Assembly: GCA_021527695.1 (NCBI GenBank)
Contig: JAKFAO010000005.1
Coordinates: 434,001-498,000 of the forward strand
Source of the DNA: Naematelia aurantialba
Lineage: Eukaryota; Basidiomycota; Tremellomycetes; Tremellales; Naemateliaceae
Length of the DNA: 64,000 nucleotides
Reading direction: 5' to 3'
The notes under the pieces are model-generated. The model made no database searches. It worked only from the letters and a program-made list of their open reading frames with translations, and was not told where the DNA came from. Positions 33,687 to 46,900 of this stretch are shown one piece after another; position 1 is the stretch's first letter, and each line of letters starts with the position of its first letter. The translations under genes were made by a program, and so were the position numbers.

Positions 33687-35084
33687 TTATCTCTTTCGTG
33701 ACGGAGGTGGTCGCCGTTTTTTGAAAAGACTGTTTGATGCGGGCGAGTCTGTCCCAGTCGTTGCTGCGTCTGGCTCGCCAAGGCTAGGAAGAAAGATTGC
33801 CTCGCTTGCTGCAGAGCCATCGGCGACATCGGGCGCTGATTGTGCGTGGGCAGCTGGACCGCTTTCGTCTAGACCAATCGCGTCTAGGGCAAATTCAGGC
33901 TTGACGTCGGAGACGTCGACGTCGACGGCGGGCTTTGTGTCCTGTCCGTCTTCCACCTCTGCCTTGACCTGCAGGTCGGCCGCAGTCGAGATATCTCGTT
34001 CCGGCGCTGCTGACCCAGCGCGATTAGGCCGTGGATCCCGCGGGTCTTCAGCCTTGATCGGACGACCAGTGGCTGCGCTGTCGAGCTGCACCTCGATCTT
34101 GCCGGACCATGCGGTCCTGTCCAGTCCCGCTCCTGACGCCTCGCTCTTCTCCGCTTCCAGCTTGACCTTGTCCTTCCCCTTGGCGCTCTTCAGTGCGGCC
34201 CGTGGATCCCAGTCCTCGTCGTCGTACGGATCCCTGACGGGCCGTTTCCGTCCCGCCTCGAAGCGCCATTCTTCGTTTCTCTCGTGCTCGTCCACGACGC
34301 CGTACTCGCCCAACTTGCGTTTACCGCTGCCTGCACCGGCGTCGACGGGCTCCCCCGCATACCCCTGCGGTTCGGCAGCGACCACTTGCCAGGCGCCGAC
34401 GTCGCCGGCCCGCCCCTTGAGTTCCTGCTCGATCTCGTATGCGGACTTTTGCGTGTCCTCGTCCTCGAATCCCAGCTGCGCGGCCGTCGAGTAGTTGGCA
34501 AATCGGTCCTGCGGCTTGGACTTGTCCCGCGCCACGCGGGGGGGCGCAGCGGCAGAAGCGTGCAGCCGCGTAAGCAGCGACGGGCGGGCAGACGGGAGGT
34601 GCACGTCGTTGGCGTGTGCGCGAGCAGCAGACTACACGCCATATTCAGCTATCATCTACAGCTATCATCTATAGCAATGGCATGTCAAAGCGACCGGGGA
34701 GGCGTAGACGGGCAAAGGGGCTCGGGGTCTCGCGGTTCGCGGACTTGGACGGGACAACTCACCGCCTCTATACGGGCCATCTCGATCGCCTCGGCCTCGC
34801 GCTCCCGCTTGGCCTGGTTGCCCCCCTTGTACAGGTCCCGGATGAACCGCTCCTTGTTTCCCTGATGCTTCAGACCCGTCTCATGCTGCCGGCGAGACTG
34901 CACGCCGACGCCGTCAGCATCGCATTACTGGTGGGAGACTCGAGGGGAGACGTACAGGTGCATCGTCGCGGATGAAGATGTTGCAGTACTTGCACCAGTA
35001 CTGCTTTTTGGACACCCAGTATCTGCGCACCACATCAGCAACCAACCGGCATCTGATTCAGCTGGTCGTTACTCACTCGGTCAT
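33687..35084 (-). CDS. WBP4/FBP21-like U1-type zinc-finger splicing protein
   Basis: Four exons; exon 1 (35077-35084) holds only MT and two bases of Glu, exon 2 is 34956-35022. Total about 365 residues. The N-terminus has a matrin/U1-type C2H2 finger, YWCKYCNIFIRDDAP plus SRRQHETGLKHQGNKERFI (C-x2-C, H-x5-H), followed by a helical KREREAEAIEMARIEA segment. This arrangement is the signature of WBP4, an early spliceosome (B complex) component that binds Pro-rich splicing factors. No WW domain is visible in the rest, which is charged and low complexity. The assignment therefore rests on the finger, and another U1-finger protein of the spliceosome remains possible. Confidence 0.78.
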
Positions 35085-35396
35085 CTGTTCGAGCCACCTT
35101 GGTGAGCGCTTGGGTACAGACCAAGGCGGAAATGAATGGTTTTATTGGGTACAGACCAAGGCAGAAATGAGCGAGCAGCACGGTAAATGGGTGGCGAGTT
35201 ACGAGAGTTTCTAATCATCGTCGAGCTTCTCACTGATCATTACTAATCGTGTCACTAATAGCATTACTAATCCTGTTAGACAAACAGTCGACAGCGATAC
35301 TGACACTCGAACCGGGGCTCCGTCCGCGACACGCAACGATGCCCGTCCGGCTGCACTCGCAAGTGCAACCTCACGTTCAAGAGGACAGCACTCACG
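35085..35396. promoter_or_regulatory. Divergent promoter region WBP4-like / BET4
   Basis: 312 bp between diverging starts. It contains a 25-bp direct repeat (35111-35135 and 35146-35170) and several ACTAAT words (35215-35275). Confidence 0.45.
35111..35170 (+). repeat. 25-bp direct repeat between WBP4-like and BET4
   Basis: Copies at 35111-35135 and 35146-35170 (TGGGTACAGACCAAGGC...) differ at one base. The unit-to-unit spacing is 35 bp. Confidence 0.8.
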
Positions 35397-36906
35397 ATGG
35401 TCAGCTGCAGTGGCACTTGCATGGAGTTGTCGCTAACGTTCTCAGCACGGCATTAAACGCTCTAGACTCTCTGCCCAGGCGGAAGAAGCCAAACGGTTGA
35501 AAGAGCAGGCCAAGATCGAGGCGTATGTAGGGCTGCAAGACGATGTTCTAGCCCGCGTGAGCTTGGTCATCTACCTCCGGCCCATCCAGCTGAGCGTCCG
35601 CCTCGTAGAAAAAGGCCAGGAGCTATACCGCCGAGGATCTGAACAAGACGACCGACTTGCTGGATCTCAATCCGGAATTCTACACCATATGGAACTATCG
35701 TCGACACATTCTGCTCCGCGGGCTCTTTCCCCATACGTCCGTCGTTGCATCATCCACAGCGCTGCTGCGGCCAAACTTACAGATGACGGCAGAGACCCCG
35801 CCGGCATCGTCAAGCTGCTGACGACCGACTTGCGACTCACAATGGCCTACCTCCACGTGCACCCGAAAGTGTACTGGATATGGAACCACCGCAAATGGTG
35901 TCTCGAAAACTGCCCAGCCGGGCCCGACGGGACGGAAGGGTGGAAGAATGAGTTTTGGAAGATGGAATTGATGGTCGTTGAAAAGCTCCTCGACTCTGAC
36001 GCACGCAACTGTCGGTTCCCCCTTCCGTCGTTCTCCCTCCTTCGTCCTTGAACAGCCCACCGGCCTGCCCTTCCTCACTGACTCCCGCCTTCTGTTCCCG
36101 CAACCCTGGGCTCGGGGGAGGCTGACGAGCTACAGTCCACGCATGGGACTACAGGCGATACGTCCTCGCCTCTCTGCCCGCGTCGCACAAGTCGCAACGC
36201 TCAGCGCAGGACGAGCTTCGCTACACGCGCAAGAAGATCGAGAGCAATTTTTCCAACTTTTCAGCGTGGCACTGCCGCACCAAGATCTTGGCCGCCCTAT
36301 GGCGAGACACGAGTGACGGCGCAGTGCAAAAGCAGAAAGACCAAGGTGGGTCGACCGCGTTCATCCCCGCGTGTAGCAGCAGAGACCGGCACAGCGGAAA
36401 CGTTGCCCAGTTGCTGACTGCCGGGTAGAGTTTGAGCTCGTCAGACAGGCACTCTGGACGGATCCAGGAGACCAGTCGGGATGGCTGTACCACCGGTGGC
36501 TGGTCGGCGCACGTACGTCACAGCGAACAGAGAACCCATCACCGGCGCTGACCAAACGCGCAGAACCATCAGAGACGTCCTTGCGCCGAGAGCTGGAATC
36601 TATCAAAGAGCTCAACGACGCAGAACCAGACTCGAAATGTGAGCTCGGCAGTCTTACTTTCACTTTTCGCGTGGAGCTCACTGAATCCCCAGGGTGTCTC
36701 AATGCCTTGTCTCACTACCTCTTGCTACTGTCTCGACTGCCGTGGGCCAAGCCCGAAGAGGTCATCACTGCCAGGAAAGAGGCAAAGGAGATATTGAGCA
36801 GATTGGCAGAGATCGATCAGGACCGCAAGCAGCGGTACGAAGACCTAGGTGAATGCCTCTGGCTATGCAAATTCGACGCTGACCTTGCATAGCCCTTCAG
36901 CAATGA
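35397..36906 (+). CDS. BET4: Rab geranylgeranyltransferase alpha subunit
   Basis: The ATG at 35397-35399 is followed directly by a 46-nt intron (GTCAGC...CTCAG), then HGIKRSRLSAQAEEAKRLKEQ, the normal family start after Met. The prenyltransferase alpha repeats are clear: NPEFYTIWNYRRHIL, HPKVYWIWNHRKWCLE, HAWDYRRYVLASLP, NFSAWHCRTKIL and GWLYHRWLVG. The last exon gives YEDLALQQ then a stop at 36904-36906. With Bet2 and Rab escort protein it adds geranylgeranyl groups to Rab GTPases. A weak point lies at 35737-35782: a normal-looking 46-nt intron leaves the frame broken, whereas a 23-nt removal (35737-35759) keeps it open. The exact junction there is unresolved. Confidence 0.87.
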
Positions 36907-37069
36907 CCCTATCGCACATGACCGTGATTTGTTGTAATATGCATCAGACTCGCTTAGACGGCAGCGCAATGCACAGGTATGCCAATGAACCAGGTGCCTC
37001 CCTTACACTGAGTACAGGTACGCTTGCTTTGACCACATTACAGGATGCAATAATCATGTAGTATCTCTA

Positions 37070-40000
37070 CTATGCCTCTCCATTGACCCGCTTGGTCATC
37101 AGTCCTCTCCCAAAAGCTCCAGCCACAACGCCGAACCCGTCTTCCGCCTCGTGCACTTCGTCGATGAATAGATCGTGCCGATCGGCCAGCCTTGTTTGGT
37201 TCCGCCGAACCTCCCTGATGATCGAGTTTTGCCGCGCGCACAGAATGCATTCGGGATCACTGTCCGACAAGCATCTGCGCAGGATCGTCAGTCACCCTTT
37301 CTGCCCGTCGCAGACATGAGAAGCCGCACTCACCGCTGATGGTACGAATGCTTGCACATGAAATGCACTGCAGGCAGATCGAGTTGGCCGCCACAGGCAG
37401 CACATCGGGTGACCTGGAAGACTTCGGGCACCTTGACGTCTGCCAGTTCCTTGAGCATGGTTTCCTTGGACTCCGTCTCCTGCCTGTATGACTGCACCAG
37501 ACTTTTGTCGCTCTCGACATCTTGACGGTTCTCGTCCACCTTGGCTTTCAGCCATTGCTTGACTGCGCCGATGCTCGCGACGTTGTTGCGAGACAAAAGC
37601 TGTACGACCGACAGGGGTGGCATGATCCGTCTTTCGTCAATCTCGTTGAGCAGGCGCGGTAGTTGAGTCGGATGTCGCTGAAGAATCTGGACAGACGAGG
37701 TGAGGTATCGAAGGACAAGAGGGTACAGGTGTGGGTGAGAGGGGCCATAAAGATCAAGGTAGCGTAGCACTTCGTCTGAAGGGAGCGGTGACGGCGACTC
37801 CGGTTCCACACTCGTGTGTCCATTGCCGTTAAAACTGTGAGATGCTACCGTCGTGTGCAAGGAAGCGGAATCCCTCTCCATCCAGAACCGCAAGACGTCC
37901 TCGTACATTCCCATAGACTCCCAGAGCCCAACCAAGCCATCCGTAAATCCAGCACTCGAGCAAAGGATCAGTGCGTGCATTGCATCGTACGGGATCTCCG
38001 CGCCTTTGGCAAGGAGGGACAACGCCTTGCCCCGGGCTGCACGTGAAATCGTTGCCTCTGATGATCGCGCTGAGATTAGATACAGCTCGAGTAGCGTATT
38101 CCATACGGCTCGTTGATCGGTAGCACTCGAATCCTCTGCACGGGCTACCTCCATTGTCCGGAGCGGCATGCTCCCCGCACGCGCTGGAGGTGAAGGATCT
38201 ACCGATTGATGCCATAGTTTCGCCGCAACGGATTCAAGAAACCGGATGAACAGCTCGGGCTGATCAACGAAATGGGAGAAATAGGTACGGGGGGATGGAG
38301 GAACATAACTGGGGCCGCTCTCAGCTGTCGTTGCCTCCGCTAAAGGAGCGTCTAACGATCCATCTTGAACTGATTCAGGATCTCGAGTGTCGCTGCCGGC
38401 TTGCGTCCCTTGCGCTGCAGTAGGAGCTCCAGACTGACCGTCATTGTTGAATAATCCTTGAACCCGATTCAAGCCCAGATATGTTAACGGGCCGGGTCCA
38501 CCAGATCCGTTTGCCGCTTTTGTGCTATCACTAGTGGCCTCGCGTTCTGGCTTCACCTTGCCCAGGTCGCCCGAGCAAAGATCGATCAGCAAGGTGGTCG
38601 TCGCTTCAGGCTCATGCTCTAGCAAAGTCTTGCCATACAGTATGAGATTATCCTGGCACTGTCTTCCGTTAGTCTCTCAAGTTACGTGGCGGGCTCAGAA
38701 TGTACCTACCGCTTCAGGGCCTAGTGAGCGGAGATATCGAAGTGCATCAGTCCATTCTTGGGCATCCTCGATCTGTATGCGCAGGAAATCCTCGTGCCTG
38801 CCGTACTTTTTGGCCAGATACGTCGCGTGCTCGTAGAAACCTGCCTGTCGGCAGACTCGGATGGCGGTATCAAGATCAAATGGTAGATCATCCAGATCTG
38901 TAGATCCGCGGCTAGCCTCCGTCTTGATAAATGCGTCCAGGCTCACGCGGTCCGAGGTTTTTGTGTAGCAATTCAGGAGAAGAGTGGTGTGATCTGGATT
39001 GGCAAGGCCACGGGAGTGGAGCTCTTGCAAGTAGGTCGTAAGGTTGTGTATACGTTGTGCGTCAAGAAACTGGAACACATCAGCAGCCATGGGAGGCTTC
39101 CAGCATGTTGGACGTACTTTGCGGATAACATAAGAGGGTTGAAGATATGAGAGGGTTTTGATGAACTGGGACATGGCGCCATCATAGTCGCCCTTGCCAT
39201 ACAAATAATCCCCATAGCGCCGGTGGATGTCGGCCACACCAGCTTCGCTGATGCCTTGCGATCTCGCGAGACTGATAGCAAGTGTGAACATATTACGCCG
39301 ATACAGGACGTCGAGTTTCGCAGCAGTCGAGTGCTCATCCAATCTAGACAGCTGTGAAATGCTTCTCAGCCTCGATCTTCAAACTAACAAACTGGGCCCA
39401 CCTTGCTGTCTCCGCTTAACACAAATATTCCGCCCCATTGTGAAAAGATCTCTCTGACGCCACTCTTGAATGTGCGAGAGTAGCTGACGATCTTGTTCTG
39501 CAGGTCGAAAATAGTGACTTTAGATGCATCGTTGGCGTCTGAGCCGCTGCTGGCTGCTTTTGAGACGTAGTTGCGGACAGTAGTGGATGCCGAGTTGGCA
39601 GAGGGAAAGAAAGGTGGGGACGTTATGATGAGATTATGCCGATAGATCGAGATAGACGACTTTGGACCTGATGGCATGTTAGGTACACAACTTGACATGA
39701 GCATACAGGACCCACCCTCATATGCGTAGCACGCTCCTCGCCCTTCTGGTCCATACAGGTATACAGCCTCCTCCCTTGCCACAACCATTTCCCGACGATC
39801 CCAGTCCATGACGGCGCAACCCAGCCCAGAGCCCAGCTCATCGATAGTACGCGCATCTCCAGTCTTTCCAGACACTGGTGCACATAGAATACGGTTCGTT
39901 GTCACGATGAACAGACTTAATTGCGCCGCGTTGGGCTTGTCGCTCTCCGGCGCTCGAGCTGATCCATTCGCTGCCGATATAGGTGGTGCTTCTCGAAAGC

Positions 40001-40770
40001 CGAGACCGGTCACGGGCTCCGGGGATTCATGAACGAGTCGCGCTTTAGGTAGAGAAGTAAGACCGCCAGGGGAGGTGGTAAGTGATTGCAGCAGGTGTCT
40101 GTACAGGAGTACGGTACCGTCGCCGAGTCCGATAGCGAGATGAGACAAGTTCGATGTGAGAGCGATGGACGAGATCTTTTCGGATGGTCAGATATGAGAG
40201 TCCATATGGGTATGGAGCGGGACATACAGGATGTGGCCGCTGACCATGCTGTATTCTCACATTACGCAAGAGAACAGGTCCACCCCCAGCCTTCTTCTTC
40301 TCATCTCTCGTCAAGTCCCATACTTTGAGCACGGGATATCGGCTACCCTCATCTTCGCCAACACCTATCAACAAGCCCCCTGCTTCTAACAGATCGGTGC
40401 CTCGCCCGTTCACATCCCAGGCGCGAAACGACCTTTCCACACCAAAATGTCGGTCTAATATGAAGATGTCGGTACCGGAAGATAGGATCACGGAAGGGGG
40501 AAGCGGGGACTGCTGCGAGGTTGGTGTGAAAACGATGGGTGGACGAAGATCCTACGCCGAATCAGGGGACGTTATTGGTCACACATTACCTGTAATGCTC
40601 GTGGACTGGAGGCAAGGTCATCGACATCCTTGACCTCCTCCACGTCGAAGAATGTGAACTGGCGCCATTGTGGTGCCGACATCTGACTCTAAGCGTCAGT
40701 TTCCTGATACGGCACGTCTTTGACCTACCGATGACTCTTGGGAGGCTCCTGCCGAAGTCGATGCGGCCAT
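37070..40770 (-). CDS. VPS11: Vacuolar sorting protein Vps11 (CORVET/HOPS core)
   Basis: About seven exons, roughly 1,100 residues. After a short leader (MAASTSAGASQESS) comes the hallmark APQWRQFTFFDVEEVKD. An N-terminal beta-propeller region (ILSSGTDIFILDRHF, LAIGLGDGTVLLYR, SISIYRHNLIITSPP) is followed by alpha-solenoid repeats (KLDVLYRRNMFTLAISLARSQG, HRRYGDYLYGKGDYDGAMSQFI). A C-terminal RING-H2 finger follows: C-A-A-C, then HFMCKHSYHQRC and C-I-L-C. Vps11 is a core subunit shared by the CORVET and HOPS tethering complexes on endosomes and vacuoles, and its RING contacts Vps18. The Ser/Thr/Gly-rich linker after the LIDLCSGDLGK block is longer than in yeast. Confidence 0.9.
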
Positions 40771-40986
40771 TGCAGGGTTGCTGAGCCTATTCAGATATCA
40801 GAGGACGACAAATGCAACACAGAGACCGCAGCAATAACATGGCACTGTAAAGCGACAGGTGGAGGGTGCGGACACTTCAAGTCGGCATATATCCCTTCTG
40901 TCATTTCCAGTGCGTTTATGGCTATTTGCGAGCCAGTACTGAAAGCAGCTCAGTACGGCGACTCATGAGCTGCGAGGCCGTCACTC
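40771..40986. promoter_or_regulatory. Divergent promoter VPS11 / C1-domain giant
   Basis: 216 bp separate the two start codons, so both genes must share this promoter. It contains two ACTCATGAGC/ACTCATGACC-like words near 40963 and 40982. Confidence 0.5.
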
Positions 40987-43900
40987 ATGACCGCTGAGTA
41001 TCCCGAGCCGGCCGGAGACGTACGACGGACACTGGGGGTTCGACCCGGTGTCCAACCTGGTCAACGCGTTCCTTCAGTATGTGCACAACCGCAGAGTGCT
41101 CCAATTCATCTTGACGGTTCCTAGATACATCTCGATGATGACGAATCAAGATATGCGCCGGGATCCCCAGCTACCCCTGCACCACCATCCCCGCGAACGA
41201 GGGTCTCGACATCCCTTCCCCCTCCCATCACAGTCCCAGACTTGCCCCCGCTTCGACCGCCTACATCGCCGCTCGCGTCTAAAGGGCTTCGGCGTTTGAC
41301 AGAGGCACGTCAAAAGGTCCCTCAAGGCTCTACACGGGGCCTGTATGAGACACAAAAATTACTGGCATATCTGCTGGAACGCCTTGAGGCCCGCGAGGCA
41401 GCTCCAGATACCCTCGACCGAGCCGCTGTTCGAGCTCGAGGAGTCAGTGGTATCTCCAAGGGAAAAGGAAAGGGCAAAGTGGTGAGACTTGGACAAACTG
41501 TTGCGGCTGTGACCCAGGCCAGCCTTCATACTGCCCCTCCGGTAGACGCCAACGGTCCACACGGTATCGCCAGTGAAGACCTGGTTGACGAAGTTGAACT
41601 CGGTGAAGGCGACTGGAACACGGATTCGACGTATGATCTTGTCGAACAGACTCGGGACCTACTCGCTCTTGCCGAACGGCAGGAACTAAACCTTTTCGAC
41701 GACACATTCATCGATCTTAGGTCTGCCGGTGGTCCGAGTCAGATGAAGCGCAAGGCTGGACGTTTATCCTCTCTGGCGTCGCCGTCCTCTCCACTGCGAA
41801 ACCGTTCCTCCCCGGATACGGCGTCTCCCCTGTCACCAACAGTAGCTGACAATTCGGACAATATCACTCTGTTGGATCGCATGCTGAACCTTCTGGAATC
41901 ACTCTTTCAGGCGGACTGCCTTCATCGGATTCATCGCTTCTCCCTGTTACGACCGCCAAACGCATTGCAGGCAATCACCTTGGATATTGCGACATACCTA
42001 TATCAGAAAGGCGATGGTGAGGTTCAGGTACGTGTGATGGAGATGGTTATCGATGGATTGTATGGCATGGGCGAGGGGATGAGCGAAAAGCTCTGTGCGT
42101 GGATCGACCCAAGGCTTGAGGAACAGCTTCACCGGCTAGCAACAGAACGCGGGGACGCGAGATCTGCTCATTCATTTCGTGAGAGCTTCTCTGGTGAGCT
42201 CACCCAGTAACTCAACAGGACAATAAACTGACATACCTTCAGACCCATTTGCTGGCGGCAACCTGCCGTCCAGAGGCAGCAAAAATATCCCGACTTTTGC
42301 TTTCTCTGCAGCGGGCGAGCGAGAAGGTTCTAATGACCTCTTGCCCCCCAACGGGAAGCCGATCTCTCCCATTAGTCCAACATTCTCCATATCTCTTCCG
42401 TTGTCCGATATCGCGGGGTTGCTGTCAACGCATTCCACATCATCACATCTTCCACCGGCCTTGCTGCGCATGGCGGCTCTGATACCACGTGTTCTCCTTG
42501 CCATCACTTCGACGATTGACCTCCAGGCATCCTCACTGGCTACAGTCTACCGCGTGCATCGCCTTTTGTCGCTTCTTATCGTTGCAAAGCCTGATACTTC
42601 AATCGACCTGTTGGAGTTGATCGCACTCGGACCGCCGAATTGCCGAAGGGCTGCTCTCGAAATCCTGGCCACGTTCTACCCTGCCACCATGGGCCATAAC
42701 GCAATCTCCCGGCGTTTGGCTACATTCACGTACGCAAATCATCTAGCAAAATGGGAGACAGGCCATGATCTCGCCCTTGGCGAAGATGATACTGAATCCC
42801 ATCATTTCATTCCCTGGCGCATCAGCTCCCGCGATGGACACGCAAAGCTGCAGACTCAATGTGGCATCTGTCAAACGGAGACTCGGGGGTTTTGCGTGCA
42901 ATGCACTCTATGCCATGAAGTTCAACATCTATCTTGCTATCAATCTCCCGACGGGATTTTCCGTCACAACAGATCGTCGCTGGCGCCCGGCAACTCGGTA
43001 CCCCGATCTGACCATGTCTGGATTGCGTTCAGCAAGTGTCTGCCAACTCTTACACAGAGAATTTTGGACGCTCGCGGCAAGTTGCGTGATCATGAACTTG
43101 CTATCCGGCCTATCGGCAAGCATCACCTGCACCTGGTTAATCTGTTCAATTTAACGCTCTGTCAGTTGTGTCGGGAGCCGCTCTGGGGGACGATGGGCCA
43201 AGCATACGCATGTATGAGTGGCTGTCAAGGATTGTTTCACCCTCACTGTGTCGGCCAATTATCTCGACCCGAGAACCAATCTTGTCGGTATGGATGGGAC
43301 CTCGCATTGGAAGGAGCCTCGTCGTCAAGACAGGCGAGCATACACACCTCTTCGCTAAAGGCGTCTTTCGAAAATTGGGCTAAAACCAACGGCCTTCAGC
43401 TGGACATCGATGTCACAACTCGCTCCTACGATGAGATCGCCGTATCGTATGGCGTCCTTTGGACCCAATATCAGCTGCTCAAGAATGGCATTACGAGCGG
43501 TGCCCTACTGCTTCATTCGAGTCAGGATGCTTCTGTTGAAACAGACCCGCTACAATTGCGGAGGAAGTTAAGGACCTACGAAGACATCCTTATCGATCTT
43601 TCCCAACAAGCATCAACTGCTGCGACCGACTTCGCCCACGTCATGGGTCTTGAGATTCCACCGGGGTTAAACTATATCTTCTCCATTCCCTTCCTGACTT
43701 ACTGTACTGCTCTGCTGCGAGCACCGCCATTGCAGACCCGGCGTGTCTCGGAGGGTCTACTCTCAGCTGAGAATGCGAATCTGAGAGACGAAACCGACAC
43801 CGGGACTGTCTTGGCCGGCACGGCGTGTGAATCGCTCAATCTGAACGCAGTCCGGCTTGGATTGACGGAGGATGTCAACATTAAGGAGAATAGAATAGCT

Positions 43901-46900
43901 GTTCTGCTGCTCAACCAACTCCTTGCCTTGGGTCTGTGTTCCACTCCTGAAAATACGTCACTATCGGCAAACGAGTTTGTTGATGATCAACGCTCAATTT
44001 TCTTCACTCTGCCTTACCTGATGGACTCTTCACCGACAGTGGAGCTGTTGGTCATGGCCATCGAGGTCCTTCTCGCCATGTATGACCTCACCGCCAACGA
44101 ACAGGCCTTCTCCCTTCTTGTCAAACGTGCCTCGCCATCTTTACTCTGTTCGTCTTATGCTCTAGAGAGACTAGGCCACGCGGTCATTGGGTGGATCATG
44201 GCTGAGGTAGATATCTGGAACTGAGCCTGCTGCGAAGGCTGATCATCTTGTAGGAAGAAGATATCCACCGAATAGTTGAGCATTATGCTAGCAAGCACCG
44301 AAGACTGCCGGGTATCCGCTTGAAGGAGAATCAGGGCGGTAGCTCTGTATCCACTTACAAGGGAGACAGACGACTTCTACTTCAACGATACGCGCAACCT
44401 TGGCTCTTGGAGCTGCATAACCTAGATCCGAATCTTTACGCTCATTTGATATACGAACAATGCAAAGCCCCTCCGCCCGAGGCGACAAGCGAGACGCCCA
44501 TCTCAGGAGCTGTATGTGACCGGCGATTTCAGAGTTAGTGGTGCTAATCGTATCGTAGACCGCATCTGGGATAGCTGGACTCGCCTTAGAGCGCATGACA
44601 CACGTGGTTGACACTGATGTGATCTTCACGGCTCTTTTGGATCTCTTGATCGCATGGTTGGAGGATCTAGGTGCCGTTGGAGGTCAAGACAATATATACA
44701 GGGCTCTACCTCGCCTACTAAAGTATCACGACACCCGAACGACGAGCGACTCAGAATCAAATTTATGGCAACTAGCTGCAAACACCTCCGTGGACGGTTC
44801 CTCAGCGTTTGACCGCGTCTGTCGTTGGATGCGGGTATTGTCTTTCTCCGGTGTCGAAATCCCGTGGTCTGTCTTGATAAACTTGGTTGATCTCCAAGCC
44901 AGCTCGAAGAGCGCATTCCAAGCTCGCCTAGATCTCGTTATCGCGGTGAATGCCAACCCGACACAGATTGAGTCTACGCGATTCACTGCTTTATGCTCCC
45001 AGATGTTCGTGAACCTAGTGGACAGTGATGCATTCACCAGGAAGCCAGTTGATGACATTAGGTAAGACTTCGACTCATCCCCCTTACCGCCTCACTGATT
45101 CAATCTTGCAGACTCGACCTCATGCGACAAAGCTTGTCGCTACTTCTTCGCGCCTACGGCGTGATGTTCGACGATCTGGCTGGCACAGCATTGGACACCC
45201 CCAGCCTGACAGAGAAACAACCTGCTAGGTTCGTCCATGGTATTGACGTCAGTGATTTGTGTTGATTCTTCTTCTTTCCAGCTTATCCAAACGTCGGCGT
45301 TTGACGAGCTCGATCAACTTGATAGACATAGACGAGCCAATGATACTTGCTGTCGGGAGAACTCTAAGGACCGGAGCATTTCCGCCTGAACTGTTGCTTG
45401 ATTTCCTATGGCTTCTCTTCACCCGGGCTACTGCAGTGGCAAATGTTGACGGCTTTGTGAGTGGATCACGACTGTTGCCCATAAGAGGCTGATTGGCCAA
45501 TAGCTACATCGAATTTCAGACCATTTGTATCCAATGTGAGCTTTGTCGCATAACATGCTTGCCTGCCATTCAGCTGACGTCTAAAAAGTCTGTGGGACCT
45601 GGCGGCGCTCGATATAAATCGAAGATCGAGAGCCAGGGTCTTTCTCCGTTTGTTGGCTGTCGACCCCATCACCATGGAGCGCTTAGCGGCTGCTCAATTC
45701 AAGCACGGTGACAGGTAAGTATCCCCGATGCGCATACTGAACGCTTACGTTGTTACGCAAGCCTTGAAGCTCGAAAGCGTCTGCTCATTTTTGTTCTTGA
45801 ATTGGCAGACGACAGCCTAACATGTGAGAATTTGAGCTGGCGTCGAGCGTCGGTAGGACTGGTCACATTGTTCCTCTTCAAAGGGCTATTGGATGCCACC
45901 AGCATCTCTCCAGATAAAGTTGTCACTCTGAAAACCCTACAACCAGCTCATCTCCGCGCCATCTCAACATGCTTCGAGGAGTATCTCGTGCAAAGCAGCG
46001 ATGAAAGGAGGGTAGCACTTCTTCTGCGACTCAGACAGCTCCGACTGGCGCTGCCCTCGTGGACAGGTTTGTAACTTTTGAGCGGCCGTTGCTGACTATC
46101 CTCAGTGTTGTCTTGGGGCGTCATCGATGAGCTTCTCACGGAGCAGGCGGTTACCTTTGCACAGCTGGATCCCACCAAGAGCGTGAGTGATTTGATAGCA
46201 CATCGCCGCCCTTCTGACAGATTCAGTCTCAAACGTTGTCTGCCTTGGTCGACGTACAGGCTGTGCGGTCGAATCTGATTGCCATTGGCCTTGACATGTT
46301 AGCCAGTGGCCTTCGGATAGGCTATGCCCAGGCGCAACGATTCCAGCAGCACACCGCGTCCGTTTGTGCACCTCCGCTCGCCCCCCCGGTTGATGGAGTT
46401 GTCAACATTGTTTTCCCTTCATTACGCGCTGTCCTGGATTCCTCGACGCGTTTGTCGGTGACCTTGGCTCAATCCTCTGCTGCTCGGAATAAGGAAAGCG
46501 TTCTGGTGGGCTCTCTGTTCGTGCCTGTTGCCATCAATCTCTGCCGAGAACTCAACAAGCACGACTTGCTCGCCCAGCGCCATCTATTGGACATATACAT
46601 GGTCACCATATTCAAGCAGGCACTCGCTCCTGTAGAGCTGTCTGTGCTCAACGCTTTACAGGCAGTTGCGGAATATGTTGCAAGCGCTCGGTGTTCAGAC
46701 AACAGGCTGCTGGGTGTACAAGTGCTTCAAACGGCAATGTCTCGCATGGAGAAGGGGAGTCTCGCTCGTACGACACCGTAGGTCCTGTTGTGGCAATCGT
46801 CCAGTGGAGCATTTACGGGTACCGCCAGATCCCTATTCGCGGCACTCGCTCCGATTCTAATCGATGGACAAACGGAGCACGGGGATCCTTCAGTGCCTGA

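Noticed and set aside
35280..35400. GGTTCGAGT word on the minus strand resembling a tRNA B box
   Set aside because: No A box, acceptor stem or anticodon arm could be drawn around it.
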